NCBI RefSeq assembly: GCF_000688015.1
Contig: NZ_JIAD01000001.1
Location: forward strand, 806,001 to 870,000
DNA length: 64,000 nucleotides
Reading direction: 5' to 3'
Source of the DNA: Eubacterium sp. AB3007
GTDB taxonomy: Bacteria; Bacillota; Clostridia; Peptostreptococcales; Anaerovoracaceae
The notes beneath the pieces are model-generated. The model saw only the letters and a list, made by a program, of their open reading frames with translations, had not been told where the DNA came from and did no database searches. Shown here one piece after another: positions 1-9,419 of this stretch; the first letter of the stretch is position 1, and each line of letters starts with the position of its first letter. Position numbers and translations under genes: made by a program.

Positions 1-404
1 ATCACGATGCCCAGAATCAGTGCCATGGGTGCCAGATTATCCGACTTAAACAGGAACAACAGGCTGCCTGAATCCGCATCCACATCCATCAATCTGATGA
101 TCTGTGCGGTTATGGCGGTTCCTACGTTTGCCCCCAGCACGATCCCGATGGACTGCCGAAAGGTGATGAACCCCGCACCGACCAGCCCCACCGCCAATAC
201 GATGGTGGCGGTCGAACTCTGGATCATGCATGTCACCAGCATCCCAAGAAGAAACCCCATGGCCGGCTTGTTTGTGATCTTAGTCAGTACGGCTTTCATG
301 GCACCGCCTGAGTTGCTCTTCAGTCCATCGCCCATGATCCTCATTCCGTAGAGAAACAGGGCCAGCCCTCCCAACAGGCTGATTACTTTATAGAAAACTT
401 CCAA
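1..404 (-). CDS. Na/Pi cotransporter family protein (3' part cut by window edge)
   Basis: This is the N-terminal part of a PNaS-family sodium-dependent phosphate transporter in the cytoplasmic membrane; the gene runs off the left edge. The translation opens with a hydrophobic helix containing GGLALFLYGMRIMGDGL. It then has the family QSS signature (IQSSTATIVLAVGLVGAG) and a second segment GIVLGANVGTAITAQ, both typical of PF02690. A TTG start is chosen at 404 because a GGGAGG sequence lies just upstream and the only nearby ATG is followed at once by a stop. Whether a C-terminal PhoU domain is present cannot be seen. A second, complete relative lies at 52302-54062. Confidence 0.8.
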   Translation of the reverse strand, partial: MEVFYKVISLLGGLALFLYGMRIMGDGLKSNSGGAMKAVLTKITNKPAMGFLLGMLVTCMIQSSTATIVLAVGLVGAGFITFRQSIGIVLGANVGTAITAQIIRLMDVDADSGSLLFLFKSDNLAPMALILGIV

Positions 405-476
405 CTTACATCCTCCCGTCTTCTGACAAACGCCCAGACTTCCCGCTTATATTATGACAGGAAAGAATTGCACATT

Positions 477-1586
477 CTATCTGGAAGATGCACGGAAATG
501 TGTAAGTGTTGATCTCCACAACCCTCTTTCGAACAGGCTGTCGCTGTCCTCGTGGAAGTTATCATAGCCCTTCTCCAAGATCAACCCTACATAGTTCTTC
601 ATCAGTTCGTAGTATACCTGACAGGACCTCTCCACGTCCATACCCGGCCAGGCGTTGGAACTGACCGTTACGCGGCGATGCTTTGTGCTCACCACCGGTG
701 GGATCTCGTCATACCTTGGATCATCTGTGCCGATGAGGAAGTGCTCGTTGTTACCGGTAAGGGTACCTTCCATTCCCTTTACAAGCGGTGGATCTACGAG
801 GAAATCATACCGGTCCGCACAGATATCTACTATCACCGCCTCCTCTGGCAGCAGTCCGATCTGTTCGTTGGTCATAACGTACTGTGTCTCATCCTTACGC
901 TGCGTGGCATCCACTACCAGATAACACTCCTTGATAATGTCCCGGAATACCTCCGGATGTCCGGTGATGGTTCTGGTACAGATAATGGGAAGGATCCCCG
1001 AGGCTTCCTTCCCCAGGAACTCTCTGTCGCTGAGGATCTCCAGCGAACGGATAGCGTTCTGCCCTACTCCTCCAACTCCCATAACAAGGGCCTTGATCGG
1101 CGGTCTGTCTGTGCTGAAGAACTTGTCATAGGTTGCTTTCAGGGCATTGACCCCGGCATTGCATGCGTTGAATGCGGTTCCGAAGTAGTCCACAAAGATC
1201 CGAAGCCCCTTGTCGTCCACGATATGATCCATGGCAAGGGCCCGGATGTTCTTCCGGGTCAACACCTCACAGACCTTGGGTCTGGTCGCGTAGTGAAGCA
1301 TGGAGAAATACACACAGCCATCTCTCAGCATCTCCAGGTCTTCCGGCTCTGGATTCTTCAGGATCATGACGATTTCCTGGTCAAACGCTTCTTCTCGACT
1401 CACAAAGCGAACCTTGTCGGAGGCCGCCTTGTAATCTTCCTCTGTATAGCCCAGGCGTTCCCCATATCCCTTCTCCAGATAAAACTCGCAGTCATAGCGA
1501 TCCATGAACCGAAAAAGATCCGGGATAAAGTCCCTGGGGTCGTTTCCAAAATTCCTGATTGCCGGGAAACCAACTTTCCTTGCCAT
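477..1586 (-). CDS. Alanine dehydrogenase/PNT-type NAD(P)-dependent dehydrogenase
   Basis: This is a 369-residue protein related to alanine dehydrogenase and transhydrogenase alpha subunits. The N-terminal half resembles the AlaDh_PNT_N domain (region around KVGFPAI and MILKNPEPEDLEML). A Rossmann glycine motif VMGVGGVGQNAIRSLE near residue 170 would bind NAD(P). The length matches the family, but the substrate cannot be read from the sequence; alanine, saccharopine-type or opine-type chemistry are all possible. The start follows GGAGGAAGAAT. It has its own promoter at 1647-1675, so it seems to be a single-gene unit. Confidence 0.7.
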   Translation of the reverse strand: MARKVGFPAIRNFGNDPRDFIPDLFRFMDRYDCEFYLEKGYGERLGYTEEDYKAASDKVRFVSREEAFDQEIVMILKNPEPEDLEMLRDGCVYFSMLHYATRPKVCEVLTRKNIRALAMDHIVDDKGLRIFVDYFGTAFNACNAGVNALKATYDKFFSTDRPPIKALVMGVGGVGQNAIRSLEILSDREFLGKEASGILPIICTRTITGHPEVFRDIIKECYLVVDATQRKDETQYVMTNEQIGLLPEEAVIVDICADRYDFLVDPPLVKGMEGTLTGNNEHFLIGTDDPRYDEIPPVVSTKHRRVTVSSNAWPGMDVERSCQVYYELMKNYVGLILEKGYDNFHEDSDSLFERGLWRSTLTHFRASSR

Positions 1587-1646
1587 ATTCTTCCTCCATT
1601 CGTCAATACTTCAATTAACTGATAATTCACACAATCCTACGGATAT

Positions 1647-1675
1647 AGTATATCAGCAAACTCCGTTCTAATCAA
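1647..1675 (-). promoter_or_regulatory. Sigma-A promoter of the AlaDH-like gene
   Basis: On the minus strand the sequence reads TTGATT-N17-TATACT with a TGA directly before the -10 box (extended -10). It lies about 60 bases upstream of the start at 1586. Confidence 0.65.
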
Positions 1676-1704
1676 TGACACATTTTCCAATCATCAAATC
1701 GTGC

Positions 1705-2754
1705 CTACACAAAGAAAAACGCCGTGCCGATGAGAACATAAGTAGCCACCAACTGTAATCCTTCCAGCCAGTTGGATTCCCCATCTGCTGCGACCCGATT
1801 GGCGATGAGGACAGAAGCAGTGACCGCTACCAGTTCAAAGGGCGTGAACACGATGCTCATTGGCTGGAAACAGAGGCTCAGCAGGATCAGCACCGGAACC
1901 ACGAACAGTATAATCTGGAGACTGGAACCCAGCGCAATCTCCACCGCTGCATTCATCTTGTTCTTCATGGCCATAATGATGGCGGTGGAATGTTCCGCCG
2001 CGTTGCCGATGATGGGAACCAGGATGATCCCCACGAAAGTAGCCGACAGACCCGCACTCTCTGCCATTGGTTCCACCGTTCCCACAAAGATCTCTGACAG
2101 GACGGCGATACATATGGTAGCCATCACCAGAAGCCCGATCGCTCCCGACAGTCTCATGGCTGGTTTCTCCTCCTCTTCCGTTTCGAGGGTCTCTTCATAG
2201 AGGTCGCTGTGGGTCACAAAAGAAAACACGAACTGCATGACGTAGATCAGGAGCATCAGCACCGCCACGATAACACTGAGCCCCTCGAATCGGGTCGTCA
2301 GGCTCGCATCTGGCATGGTGTGGGTAAAGATCGCCGGGATCGACAGTCCCAGCACAGCGAATAACAGCATACTGGAGGTGATATTGATGGACGCCTTGTT
2401 GAAGCGCTGGGTCTTGAATCGGACCCCTCCAGCCAACATGGACATCCCCAGCACCAACAGAATGTTGCCGATGACCGAGCCTGCCAGTGAAGCCTTCACC
2501 ACGTCAAACATACCGGCTTTCATGGCGACAAAAGCGATGATCAACTCCGTTGCGTTGCCAAAGGTGGCATTCAGAAGACCTCCGATCTTCTGGCCCGCAT
2601 AGAAAGAGATCACATCCGTACTCTTCCCCATGATTCCCGCCAGAGGGATGATCGCCAAAGCGCTGCACACGAACAACAGTGGGTCAGACATTCCCATCAT
2701 ATTTCCGGCTATGGTGACGGGAAGAAACAGCAATAATATATTCAGGTATTTCAT
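1705..2754 (-). CDS. Calcium/proton antiporter (CaxA family)
   Basis: This is a 349-residue integral membrane protein of the Ca2+:cation antiporter family, expected to export Ca2+ in exchange for protons. Two repeated halves each carry the family alpha-repeat: GGLLNATFGNATELIIAF near residue 60 and IGNAAEHSTAIIMAMKNKM near residue 250. An acidic loop (YEETLETEEEEKP) separates them. About eleven hydrophobic segments are visible. The ATG at 2754 is preferred over an upstream TTG because a GAGGAGG site lies eight bases before it. It lies just downstream of the ppdK terminator. Confidence 0.88.
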   Translation of the reverse strand: MKYLNILLLFLPVTIAGNMMGMSDPLLFVCSALAIIPLAGIMGKSTDVISFYAGQKIGGLLNATFGNATELIIAFVAMKAGMFDVVKASLAGSVIGNILLVLGMSMLAGGVRFKTQRFNKASINITSSMLLFAVLGLSIPAIFTHTMPDASLTTRFEGLSVIVAVLMLLIYVMQFVFSFVTHSDLYEETLETEEEEKPAMRLSGAIGLLVMATICIAVLSEIFVGTVEPMAESAGLSATFVGIILVPIIGNAAEHSTAIIMAMKNKMNAAVEIALGSSLQIILFVVPVLILLSLCFQPMSIVFTPFELVAVTASVLIANRVAADGESNWLEGLQLVATYVLIGTAFFFV

Positions 2755-2773
2755 GCACAAAGCCTCCTCGTTC

Positions 2774-2805
2774 GCAAAAGAAAGACCGCTTGTGAAGCAA
2801 GCGGC
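2774..2805 (-). terminator. Intrinsic terminator after ppdK
   Basis: On the minus strand CCGCTTG and CAAGCGG form a 7-bp stem with a 5-base loop. It is followed by TCTTTCTTTT and starts about 20 bases after the ppdK stop codon. Confidence 0.75.
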
Positions 2806-2823
2806 CCTTCCTATTATTCTGTC

Positions 2824-5454
2824 TTATGCCTGTTCTTCCTTGATCACAGCCTGTGCCGCTGCCAGTCTGGCCACCGGCACACGGAACGGGGAGCAGGAAA
2901 CATACTGCAGGCCTGCCTTGTGGCAGAACTCGATAGATCTCGGGTCTCCGCCGTGCTCGCCGCAGATACCCAGCTTGATGCCAGGACGGGACTTCTTGCC
3001 CAGAGTAACGGCGGTCTCGATCAGGTGCCCGACGCCGCTCTGATCCAGTGTCTGGAACGGATTTGCATCCCAGATCCCGCGATCGATGTAGTCCTTGATG
3101 ATGTTGGTCGTATCGTCTCTGGAGAAACCGAAAGTCATCTGAGTCAGGTCATTGGTACCGAAGGAGAAGAACTCCGCCGCCTTGGCAATATCGTCTGCAC
3201 GCAACGCCGCTCTTGGAATCTCGATCATGGTACCTACCATGTAGGTGATCCTGCGACCCTTCTCTTCCATCACTCTCTCGGCGGTCTTGTCCACAGTCTC
3301 CTTTACATTCAGGAGCTCGTTTCTGGAGCAGACCAGTGGAATCATGATCTCTGGTACGATCTCGATGCCTTCCTCCTCGCAGACCTCGATGGCAGCTGTC
3401 AGAATAGCCTCTACCTGCATCTCAGCGATCTCTGGATAGGTGATGGCCAGACGGCATCCTCTGTGTCCCAGCATGGGGTTGACTTCCTTCAGATTCTCTG
3501 CCAGCACTTCCAGGCGCTCCGGTGCGATTCCGCTGGACTTGGACAGCTGTTCCATATCCTCCGGAGTCTTGGGGAGGAACTCATGGAGCGGGGGATCCAG
3601 CAGACGGACGGTCATCGGCCGCTCGCCCATTGCTTTGTACATGCCCTTGAAATCGCTCTTCTGGAACGGGAGCAACTTGGCCAGTGCCTTACGTCTCGCT
3701 TCCTCATCCTCCGCTACGATCATCTCGCGGATAGCAGGGATCCTCTCCTCGTCGAAAAACATGTGCTCTGTACGACAAAGTCCGATTCCCTCTGCGCCGA
3801 ATTCCACGGCCTGCTGGGCGTCTCTCGGAGTATCTGCGTTGGTACGGATCTTCAGGGTACGGATCTCGTCCGCCCATTTCATAATGGTGTTGAAGTTTCC
3901 ACTGATCTCTACCGGTACCAGCTTCAGCATTCCCTCGAACACCTCACCGGTGCTTCCATCGATGGAGATGTAATCCTTGTCTGTGAAGACCTTGTCCCCG
4001 ATGGTCAGCGTCTTGGCTTCCTCATCGATATCCAGTGCCGCACAGCCTGTCACGCAGCATTTTCCCATACCGCGGGCTACGACAGCCGCATGAGAGGTGG
4101 CCCCACCGTGCTGAGTCAGGATTCCCTGAGCAGCAACCATACCCGCCAGATCCTCCGGCGAAGTCTCCGTACGAACCAGAACTGCCTTCTCGCCACTGGC
4201 AGCTACTTCCGCAGCCTCGTCTGCAGAGAAGCAGATTCGACCACAGCCTGCTCCCGGAGAAGCGTTCAGGCCCTTGGCGATAGCGGTTGCCGCAGCCTCC
4301 TCGTCAGCATCGAAGCGGGGATGCAGCAGGTGCTCCACGAACTCCGGCTCAATACGCAGGAGCGCGGTCTTCTTGTCGATCAGGCCCTCGTTTACCATAT
4401 CCACAGCAATGTTCACTGCAGCCTCAGCGGTTCTCTTTCCGTTTCTGGTCTGGAGCATGAACAGCTTGCCGTTCTCCACGGTGAACTCCATGTCCTGCAT
4501 GTCGTGATAGTGCTGCTCCAGCAGGTTCGCGATCTTCTCAAACTCTGCGTAAGCATCTGCGAAGGAATCGGCCATCTGGTCGATCTTCTTAGGGGTGCGG
4601 ATTCCGGCTACCACGTCCTCTCCCTGCGCATTGACCAGGAACTCACCATATAGTTTCTTCTCGCCAGTGGCCGGGTTTCTGGTGAAGGCAACACCTGTAC
4701 CGGAATCATTGCCCTTGTTTCCAAATACCATTGACTGGACGTTGACAGCTGTTCCCAGATCGTCAGAGATCTCGTTGAGCTTTCTGTATAGGATCGCTCT
4801 GTCATTGCCCCAGGAGCGGAATACGGCCTTCACAGCCTCCATCAACTGCTCCTTAGGATCCTGCGGGAACGCATGTCCCAGAACCTCAACATACAGAGCC
4901 TTGTAGCCCTCGATGATGGATTTCAGATCCTCGGTGGTCAGATCAACGTCATAAACGGCTCCGACCTCGGCCTTCTTGCCGTCGAAGATTTCGTTGAAGC
5001 GTTTCATGGGAACTTCCATAACGACATCTCCGAACATCTGCAGGAATCTCCTGTAGCTGTCGTACGCGAATCTTTCGTTCTCTGTCAACTTGCCCAGTGC
5101 GACAACTGTCTCATCGTTCAACCCCAGGTTCAGAACGGTGTCCATCATACCCGGCATGGAGATGGGAGCACCGGAACGGACGGAAACCAGCAGAGGATCC
5201 TGCGGATCGCCCAGCTTCTTTCCCATCACGTTTTCCAGTTCGTCCAGCTTGGTAAGTATCTCGTCAATGATCCCCTGATCGATCTTACCACCGTCTTCGT
5301 AGTACTTCTTGCACGCTTCGGTGCTGACAGTAAACCCGAATGGTACAGGCAGACCGATCTTGGTCATCTCCGCAAGATTGGCACCCTTTCCGCCAAGGAT
5401 ATCTCTCATATCCTTGGATCCCTCGTTGAACGAGTAGACAAATTGTTTCTCCAT
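2824..5454 (-). CDS. ppdK: Pyruvate, phosphate dikinase
   Basis: This cytoplasmic enzyme interconverts pyruvate, ATP and phosphate with PEP, AMP and pyrophosphate, a PPi-linked route common in anaerobes. The 876-residue length is standard. In order it shows the ATP-grasp N-terminal domain (GGKGANLAEM), the phosphohistidine swivel domain with TQHGGATSHAAVVARGMG near residue 450, and the C-terminal PEP/pyruvate TIM barrel ending in a CGEHGGDP motif with the catalytic Cys. It starts 33 bases after glyQS ends and is probably co-transcribed with it. A terminator follows at 2774-2805. Confidence 0.97.
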   Translation of the reverse strand: MEKQFVYSFNEGSKDMRDILGGKGANLAEMTKIGLPVPFGFTVSTEACKKYYEDGGKIDQGIIDEILTKLDELENVMGKKLGDPQDPLLVSVRSGAPISMPGMMDTVLNLGLNDETVVALGKLTENERFAYDSYRRFLQMFGDVVMEVPMKRFNEIFDGKKAEVGAVYDVDLTTEDLKSIIEGYKALYVEVLGHAFPQDPKEQLMEAVKAVFRSWGNDRAILYRKLNEISDDLGTAVNVQSMVFGNKGNDSGTGVAFTRNPATGEKKLYGEFLVNAQGEDVVAGIRTPKKIDQMADSFADAYAEFEKIANLLEQHYHDMQDMEFTVENGKLFMLQTRNGKRTAEAAVNIAVDMVNEGLIDKKTALLRIEPEFVEHLLHPRFDADEEAAATAIAKGLNASPGAGCGRICFSADEAAEVAASGEKAVLVRTETSPEDLAGMVAAQGILTQHGGATSHAAVVARGMGKCCVTGCAALDIDEEAKTLTIGDKVFTDKDYISIDGSTGEVFEGMLKLVPVEISGNFNTIMKWADEIRTLKIRTNADTPRDAQQAVEFGAEGIGLCRTEHMFFDEERIPAIREMIVAEDEEARRKALAKLLPFQKSDFKGMYKAMGERPMTVRLLDPPLHEFLPKTPEDMEQLSKSSGIAPERLEVLAENLKEVNPMLGHRGCRLAITYPEIAEMQVEAILTAAIEVCEEEGIEIVPEIMIPLVCSRNELLNVKETVDKTAERVMEEKGRRITYMVGTMIEIPRAALRADDIAKAAEFFSFGTNDLTQMTFGFSRDDTTNIIKDYIDRGIWDANPFQTLDQSGVGHLIETAVTLGKKSRPGIKLGICGEHGGDPRSIEFCHKAGLQYVSCSPFRVPVARLAAAQAVIKEEQA

Positions 5455-5487
5455 AGTTACATCACTCTCCTAAAAATAGTAGTCTTT

Positions 5488-6909
5488 CTAGAACGCAAGG
5501 CGTTCCTCAATATATGATCTGACTTCTCCGACCGGTATACGCACCTGTTCCATGGTGTCCCGGTCGCGGATCGTGACGCATCCGTCGGTTTCTGTGTCGA
5601 AATCCACACAGATGCAGAAAGGAGTTCCTATCTCATCTTCTCTTCTGTATCTCTTTCCAATTGATCCGGTCACATCGTAATCAACATTAAAGTATTTTGC
5701 CAGTTCCTCATAGATGGGCTCAGCCTTGTCCGCCAGTTTCTTCGCAAGCGGAAGGACAGCAGCTTTGAAGGGGGCCAATGCAGGATGGAAGTGCATGATG
5801 ACACGGGTGTCTTCCTTGCCCTTGGCATCCACCACTGTCTCCTCCTCGTAAGCATCGATCAGGAACGCAAGGGCAACTCTGTCAGCGCCCAGGGACGGTT
5901 CGATGCAATACGGGATGTAAGTCTCCTTCTCCTTGCCTTCGCCCTCTGTGAATGTGAGCTCTTCACCGGAGAACTCGGAGTGCTTGCGCAGGTCAAAATC
6001 AGTTCTATCGGCGATGCCCCACAGTTCGCCCCATCCAAAGGGGAACAGATACTCGATATCTGTTGTGGCGTTGCTGTAGTGGGACAGCTCCTCAGGATCG
6101 TGATCCCGCAGGCGCACATGCTCCATGTTCATGCCCAGTGAACGCAGGAAGTTTTCACAGTAATCCTTCCAGTACTTGAACCACTCCAGATCCGTTCCCG
6201 GCTTGCAGAAGAACTCGCATTCCATCTGTTCAAATTCACGGGTTCGGAAGGTGAAGTTCCCCGGCGTGATCTCGTTACGGAAGGACTTGCCGATCTGGCA
6301 GATCCCGAAGGGGATCTTCTTGCGGCTGGTCCTGGCTACATTCTTGAAGTTCACAAAGATCCCCTGAGCGGTCTCAGGCCGCAGGTAGATCTGCGCCTTT
6401 GAATCTTCTGTGACGCCCTGGAAGGTCTTGAACATCAGGTTGAACTGGCGGATCGAGGTGAAATCGCTCTTGCCGCAGTCCGGGCACTTGACACCGTTCT
6501 CTGCAATATAGGATTCCATCTGCTCGTTGGTCCATCCATCTACCACGACCTCTTCACCGCCGGATTCTTTCATGTGACCCTCGATCAGCTGATCCGCTCT
6601 GAAACGGGAATGGCAGTGCTTGCAGTCGATCAGCGGGTCAGAGAAACCACCGACATGTCCCGATGCTTCCCATGTTCTGGGATTCATCAGGATCGCTGCA
6701 TCCAATCCCACGTTATACTTGTTCTCCTGTACAAACTTCTTCCACCAGGCTTTCTTCACGTTGTTCTTGAATTCCACGCCAAGCGGACCGTAGTCCCAGG
6801 TATTGGCCAGGCCACCATAGATCTCCGAACCCGGATAGATAAACCCTCTGCCCTTCGCCAGTGCTACGATCTTTTCCATTGTAACTGTCTTATTGTCTTC
6901 CTTGCTCAT
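5488..6909 (-). CDS. glyQS: Glycyl-tRNA synthetase, single-chain type
   Basis: This class II synthetase charges tRNA-Gly. The 473-residue protein starts with the family signature [30 protein letters not shown] Cys-pair insertion (CKHC and CPDC) likely binds zinc. Motif 2 ([25 protein letters not shown]) and motif 3 ([12 protein letters not shown]) are present, and a C-terminal anticodon-binding domain follows. This is the eukaryote/archaea-like alpha2 enzyme, as in many Clostridia and Bacilli relatives, not the GlyQ+GlyS type. It lies between the DUF4342 gene and ppdK. Confidence 0.97.
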   Translation of the reverse strand: MSKEDNKTVTMEKIVALAKGRGFIYPGSEIYGGLANTWDYGPLGVEFKNNVKKAWWKKFVQENKYNVGLDAAILMNPRTWEASGHVGGFSDPLIDCKHCHSRFRADQLIEGHMKESGGEEVVVDGWTNEQMESYIAENGVKCPDCGKSDFTSIRQFNLMFKTFQGVTEDSKAQIYLRPETAQGIFVNFKNVARTSRKKIPFGICQIGKSFRNEITPGNFTFRTREFEQMECEFFCKPGTDLEWFKYWKDYCENFLRSLGMNMEHVRLRDHDPEELSHYSNATTDIEYLFPFGWGELWGIADRTDFDLRKHSEFSGEELTFTEGEGKEKETYIPYCIEPSLGADRVALAFLIDAYEEETVVDAKGKEDTRVIMHFHPALAPFKAAVLPLAKKLADKAEPIYEELAKYFNVDYDVTGSIGKRYRREDEIGTPFCICVDFDTETDGCVTIRDRDTMEQVRIPVGEVRSYIEERLAF

Positions 6910-6936
6910 TAACTGTCTACCAACTTTCCTTGATTA

Positions 6937-7647
6937 TTATTTTTCTTCTTTCTCGATGGCCTCTTTCACGTCTTCTTTGATTTCCTCGACCTTGTCCATG
7001 GCTTTGTCTGCCACTTTTTCTGCAGCATCAAGTGCGTCGTCAACCATATCTGCCGCCTTGTCATAAAGATCCTCAGCAGAATTCTTGGACTTGATCTTCT
7101 CCGCCGCATCCTTGGCTGCGTCCTTGGCTTTGTTGACTGCCTCGCCACCCTTCTCCACGAAAGACTCGTAGACGCCAGGTGCCTTTTCCTTCAGCTTGTC
7201 TGCCACTTCACCGCCCTTGACTCTGGCATCCTCATACAGGTTACCAGCCTTATCGGTGATATCGATGACATCTCCGTTATCTTTCACTACAGATACCTGG
7301 CATTTGAATCCGAAGGAGGCGACAACGCCCAGCAACATGACCCAGGGACCAACCACTGCGCCTACGATACCTGCACTCAGCGGAATGTTCAGGATGAGTT
7401 CATCGTCCTTGGTTACCTGGATCCTGGACACATTGCCCTTCCGGATCACGTCCTTGATCTTATCCACCAGCGCCTCTCCCTTGGCACCGATCTTCTTGGA
7501 GGAAGTCTGTGAATCTACCGAGTCCTCAATAGCGATGATCGCATCGACCACGTTGCCCTCGGCAGCTTCCAGTGCATCCTTCGCTTCCTTGTAGGTTACA
7601 CCTGTACGATCCTTGACCAGTTCGATCTTTTCCAATGTGATTTCCAT
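6937..7647 (-). CDS. DUF4342 protein with UBA-like N-terminus and long helical tail
   Basis: This is a 236-residue protein of unknown function. Residues 1-45 (LVKDRTGVTYKEAKDALEAA and following) form the UBA/TS-N-like helical fold of DUF4342. A hydrophobic stretch follows near residues 90-115 (LSAGIVGAVVGPWVMLLGVV), probably one membrane segment. From about residue 140 the tail is a Lys/Ala/Glu/Asp-rich amphipathic helix with repeated AKDAAE-type steps, like late-embryogenesis or apolipoprotein helices. The start follows AAGGAGGGATAAT. It sits between recO and glyQS in the same direction. Confidence 0.72.
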   Translation of the reverse strand: MEITLEKIELVKDRTGVTYKEAKDALEAAEGNVVDAIIAIEDSVDSQTSSKKIGAKGEALVDKIKDVIRKGNVSRIQVTKDDELILNIPLSAGIVGAVVGPWVMLLGVVASFGFKCQVSVVKDNGDVIDITDKAGNLYEDARVKGGEVADKLKEKAPGVYESFVEKGGEAVNKAKDAAKDAAEKIKSKNSAEDLYDKAADMVDDALDAAEKVADKAMDKVEEIKEDVKEAIEKEEK

Positions 7648-7698
7648 ATTATCCCTCCTTGGTTACAGACTCCCTTCGTTTCCGAAGAAACAATACGA

Positions 7699-8457
7699 TC
7701 AATATCCACCGGCAAACACAGACTCGCTCTTCAGATCCCCCACGTCGAGATGCCAATCCAGGTAGGCGCGCAGGATGCCCTGCAATTCTCTCGCCACCTT
7801 CTCCTCCAGCGCCAGCTTCCGAAATGCGGTCAGTGGATTTGCGGCAAAGTAATTAATTACTTCTACTATATCAAAATTTGCATGATAAATCAACGCATCT
7901 TCCTCATCGCGTTTCTTTTTTTCAACACAATCAGCACAAAGCATCCCACCATCCGAAACACTGAACCCTCCTAACCCTTCTTCGCTTCCGCAACAGGCAC
8001 AGGCATCCATGGAAGGAAACAACCCCAGGATTTTCAGCATTCTGACCTCATAAGCCAGCACCAACGTCAGGTAGCTTTTCTTCCGTTCAGATAACTCTCC
8101 CAAATAATCGATGAGAAGTTGAAACAGCGCCGGCTGAGGTGTTTCCTCCGGTACTACCTTCTCTGTCAGTTCCAGTACAAAAGCCGCTGCCATGTATTTG
8201 TCCAGATCCTCCCCAAGGGCGTACCAGCTCTTTCTGGTCTCCGCTCTGTCCAGGTTGTAGTAATTCCGCCCCTGAAAGATCTGGTATTCCCCGTAGGTAA
8301 ACGGGCGCAACGCCAGAGAGGATTTCTTTTTTCCTCGGCCGTCCAGACTGGTACCTACGCTGATCTTCCCATATTTCCTTGTGAACAAAAGCAGCATCTT
8401 CCGGCCGTCAGCGGTCTTCGTCTGGCGGAAGATAATGCCCTCCGTATTGATATGCAT
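7699..8457 (-). CDS. recO: DNA repair protein RecO
   Basis: RecO helps load RecA on SSB-coated single-stranded DNA together with RecR. The 252-residue protein has an N-terminal OB fold (GIIFRQTKTADGRKMLLLF) and a helical middle. It carries a four-Cys zinc site, with CACC near residue 155 and CADC about 20 residues later. The start follows GGAGGGAGACAT. It lies downstream of era, a common pairing in Firmicutes, with a REP-like hairpin between them. Confidence 0.93.
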   Translation of the reverse strand: MHINTEGIIFRQTKTADGRKMLLLFTRKYGKISVGTSLDGRGKKKSSLALRPFTYGEYQIFQGRNYYNLDRAETRKSWYALGEDLDKYMAAAFVLELTEKVVPEETPQPALFQLLIDYLGELSERKKSYLTLVLAYEVRMLKILGLFPSMDACACCGSEEGLGGFSVSDGGMLCADCVEKKKRDEEDALIYHANFDIVEVINYFAANPLTAFRKLALEEKVARELQGILRAYLDWHLDVGDLKSESVFAGGY

Positions 8458-8469
8458 ATGTCTCCCTCC

Positions 8470-8514
8470 AGTGTGTCAAAGGGTGTCAAAGGGGACGGTT
8501 CTTTTTGACACACT
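8470..8514. repeat. REP-like hairpin, copy 1
   Basis: AGTGTGTCAAA (8470-8480) and TTTGACACACT (8504-8514) are perfect inverted repeats flanking GGGGACGGTTC. The element overlaps the era stop codon. A shorter version of the same core is at 52269-52303. Such hairpins with this core occur widely in bacterial genomes and are often linked to REP-associated tyrosine transposases; none is in this window. Confidence 0.75.
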
Positions 8515-9409
8515 ATTCTTTATACCCGAAGTTGGCCAGATCAAAATCGGAATCCCGCCAGTTTTCTTTGACCTTCACGAAAAGTTCCAGGAATACCTTG
8601 GTGCCAAGCAGCGCTTCCAGCTCCAGACGGGCTGCCTTGCCGATCCCCTTGAGTTTCTTGCCCTGCTTGCCGATGATGATGCCCTTGTGGGACTTGCGCT
8701 CGCAGTAGATCACCGCACCGATACGGGTGAGTTTTGGTGTTTCCTTGTAGGACTCAATTTCCACGGCGACCCCATGGGGCACCTCCTCGTTCAGGTAGTG
8801 GAGCATTTTCTCCCGGATCACCTCACTGACCAGAAATCGCTCCGGGTAGTCGGTGATCATATCCGCCGGAAAGTACATGGGGCCTTCCTCCAGGCTCTCC
8901 TCGATCCTCGCCAGCAGTTCCGGCACGTTGGTGCCCTGTAGCGCGGAAGTGCCGAAGATGTCGTTGAAGATCCCCATCTCCTCATAGGGCTGATAGATCT
9001 TCAGATAGTCCTCCGGCGCCATGGTGTCCATCTTGTTGATCACCAGGATCTTCGGGGTGTCGATTTTCTGCAGCGCTTCGGCGATAAACCTGTCTCCTGG
9101 CCCCTTGTCGATGGGGCCGTCCACGAGAAACAGGATCATATCCACTTCCTTAAGCGTGTTCATGGCCATGTCCGTCATAGCCACACCCAGCTTGTTGCGC
9201 CCTTTGTGGATCCCCGGAGTGTCGATGAACACCATCTGGACACCCTCCTTCTCCGGAGCATCCTCTCTGGTATAGATTCCGCGGATGCTGTTTCGGGTGG
9301 TCTGGGGCTTGTCCGATGTGATAGCGATCTTCTCCCCCATTATGTTGTTCAATAGTGTTGATTTGCCCACGTTGGGCCGGCCCACGATGCCGATGAATCC
9401 TGATTTCAT
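8513..9409 (-). CDS. era: GTPase Era
   Basis: Era is an essential GTPase that binds the 3' end of 16S rRNA during 30S assembly. The 298-residue protein has G1 GRPNVGKST, G2 region TTRNSIRG, G3 DTPGIHKG and G4 NKMD, then a C-terminal KH domain with the signature GIIIGKQGKKLKGIG. The length is standard. It follows cdd by ten bases. Its stop codon lies inside a REP-like hairpin. Confidence 0.97.
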   Translation of the reverse strand: MKSGFIGIVGRPNVGKSTLLNNIMGEKIAITSDKPQTTRNSIRGIYTREDAPEKEGVQMVFIDTPGIHKGRNKLGVAMTDMAMNTLKEVDMILFLVDGPIDKGPGDRFIAEALQKIDTPKILVINKMDTMAPEDYLKIYQPYEEMGIFNDIFGTSALQGTNVPELLARIEESLEEGPMYFPADMITDYPERFLVSEVIREKMLHYLNEEVPHGVAVEIESYKETPKLTRIGAVIYCERKSHKGIIIGKQGKKLKGIGKAARLELEALLGTKVFLELFVKVKENWRDSDFDLANFGYKE

Positions 9410-9419
9410 TCTATCCCTC

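Noticed and set aside
552..1622. Long plus-strand open frame (356 codons) opposite the AlaDH-like gene
   Set aside because: It is the mirror of a clear conserved gene, has no ribosome binding site and no recognisable domain.
2920..4653. 577-codon plus-strand open frame inside ppdK
   Set aside because: Antisense shadow of a GC-rich conserved gene; no family resemblance and no ribosome binding site.
7678..7691. GTTTC-TTCG-GAAAC hairpin between recO and the DUF4342 gene as a terminator
   Set aside because: Stem of only 5 bp and no T run; probably at most a processing or stability element.
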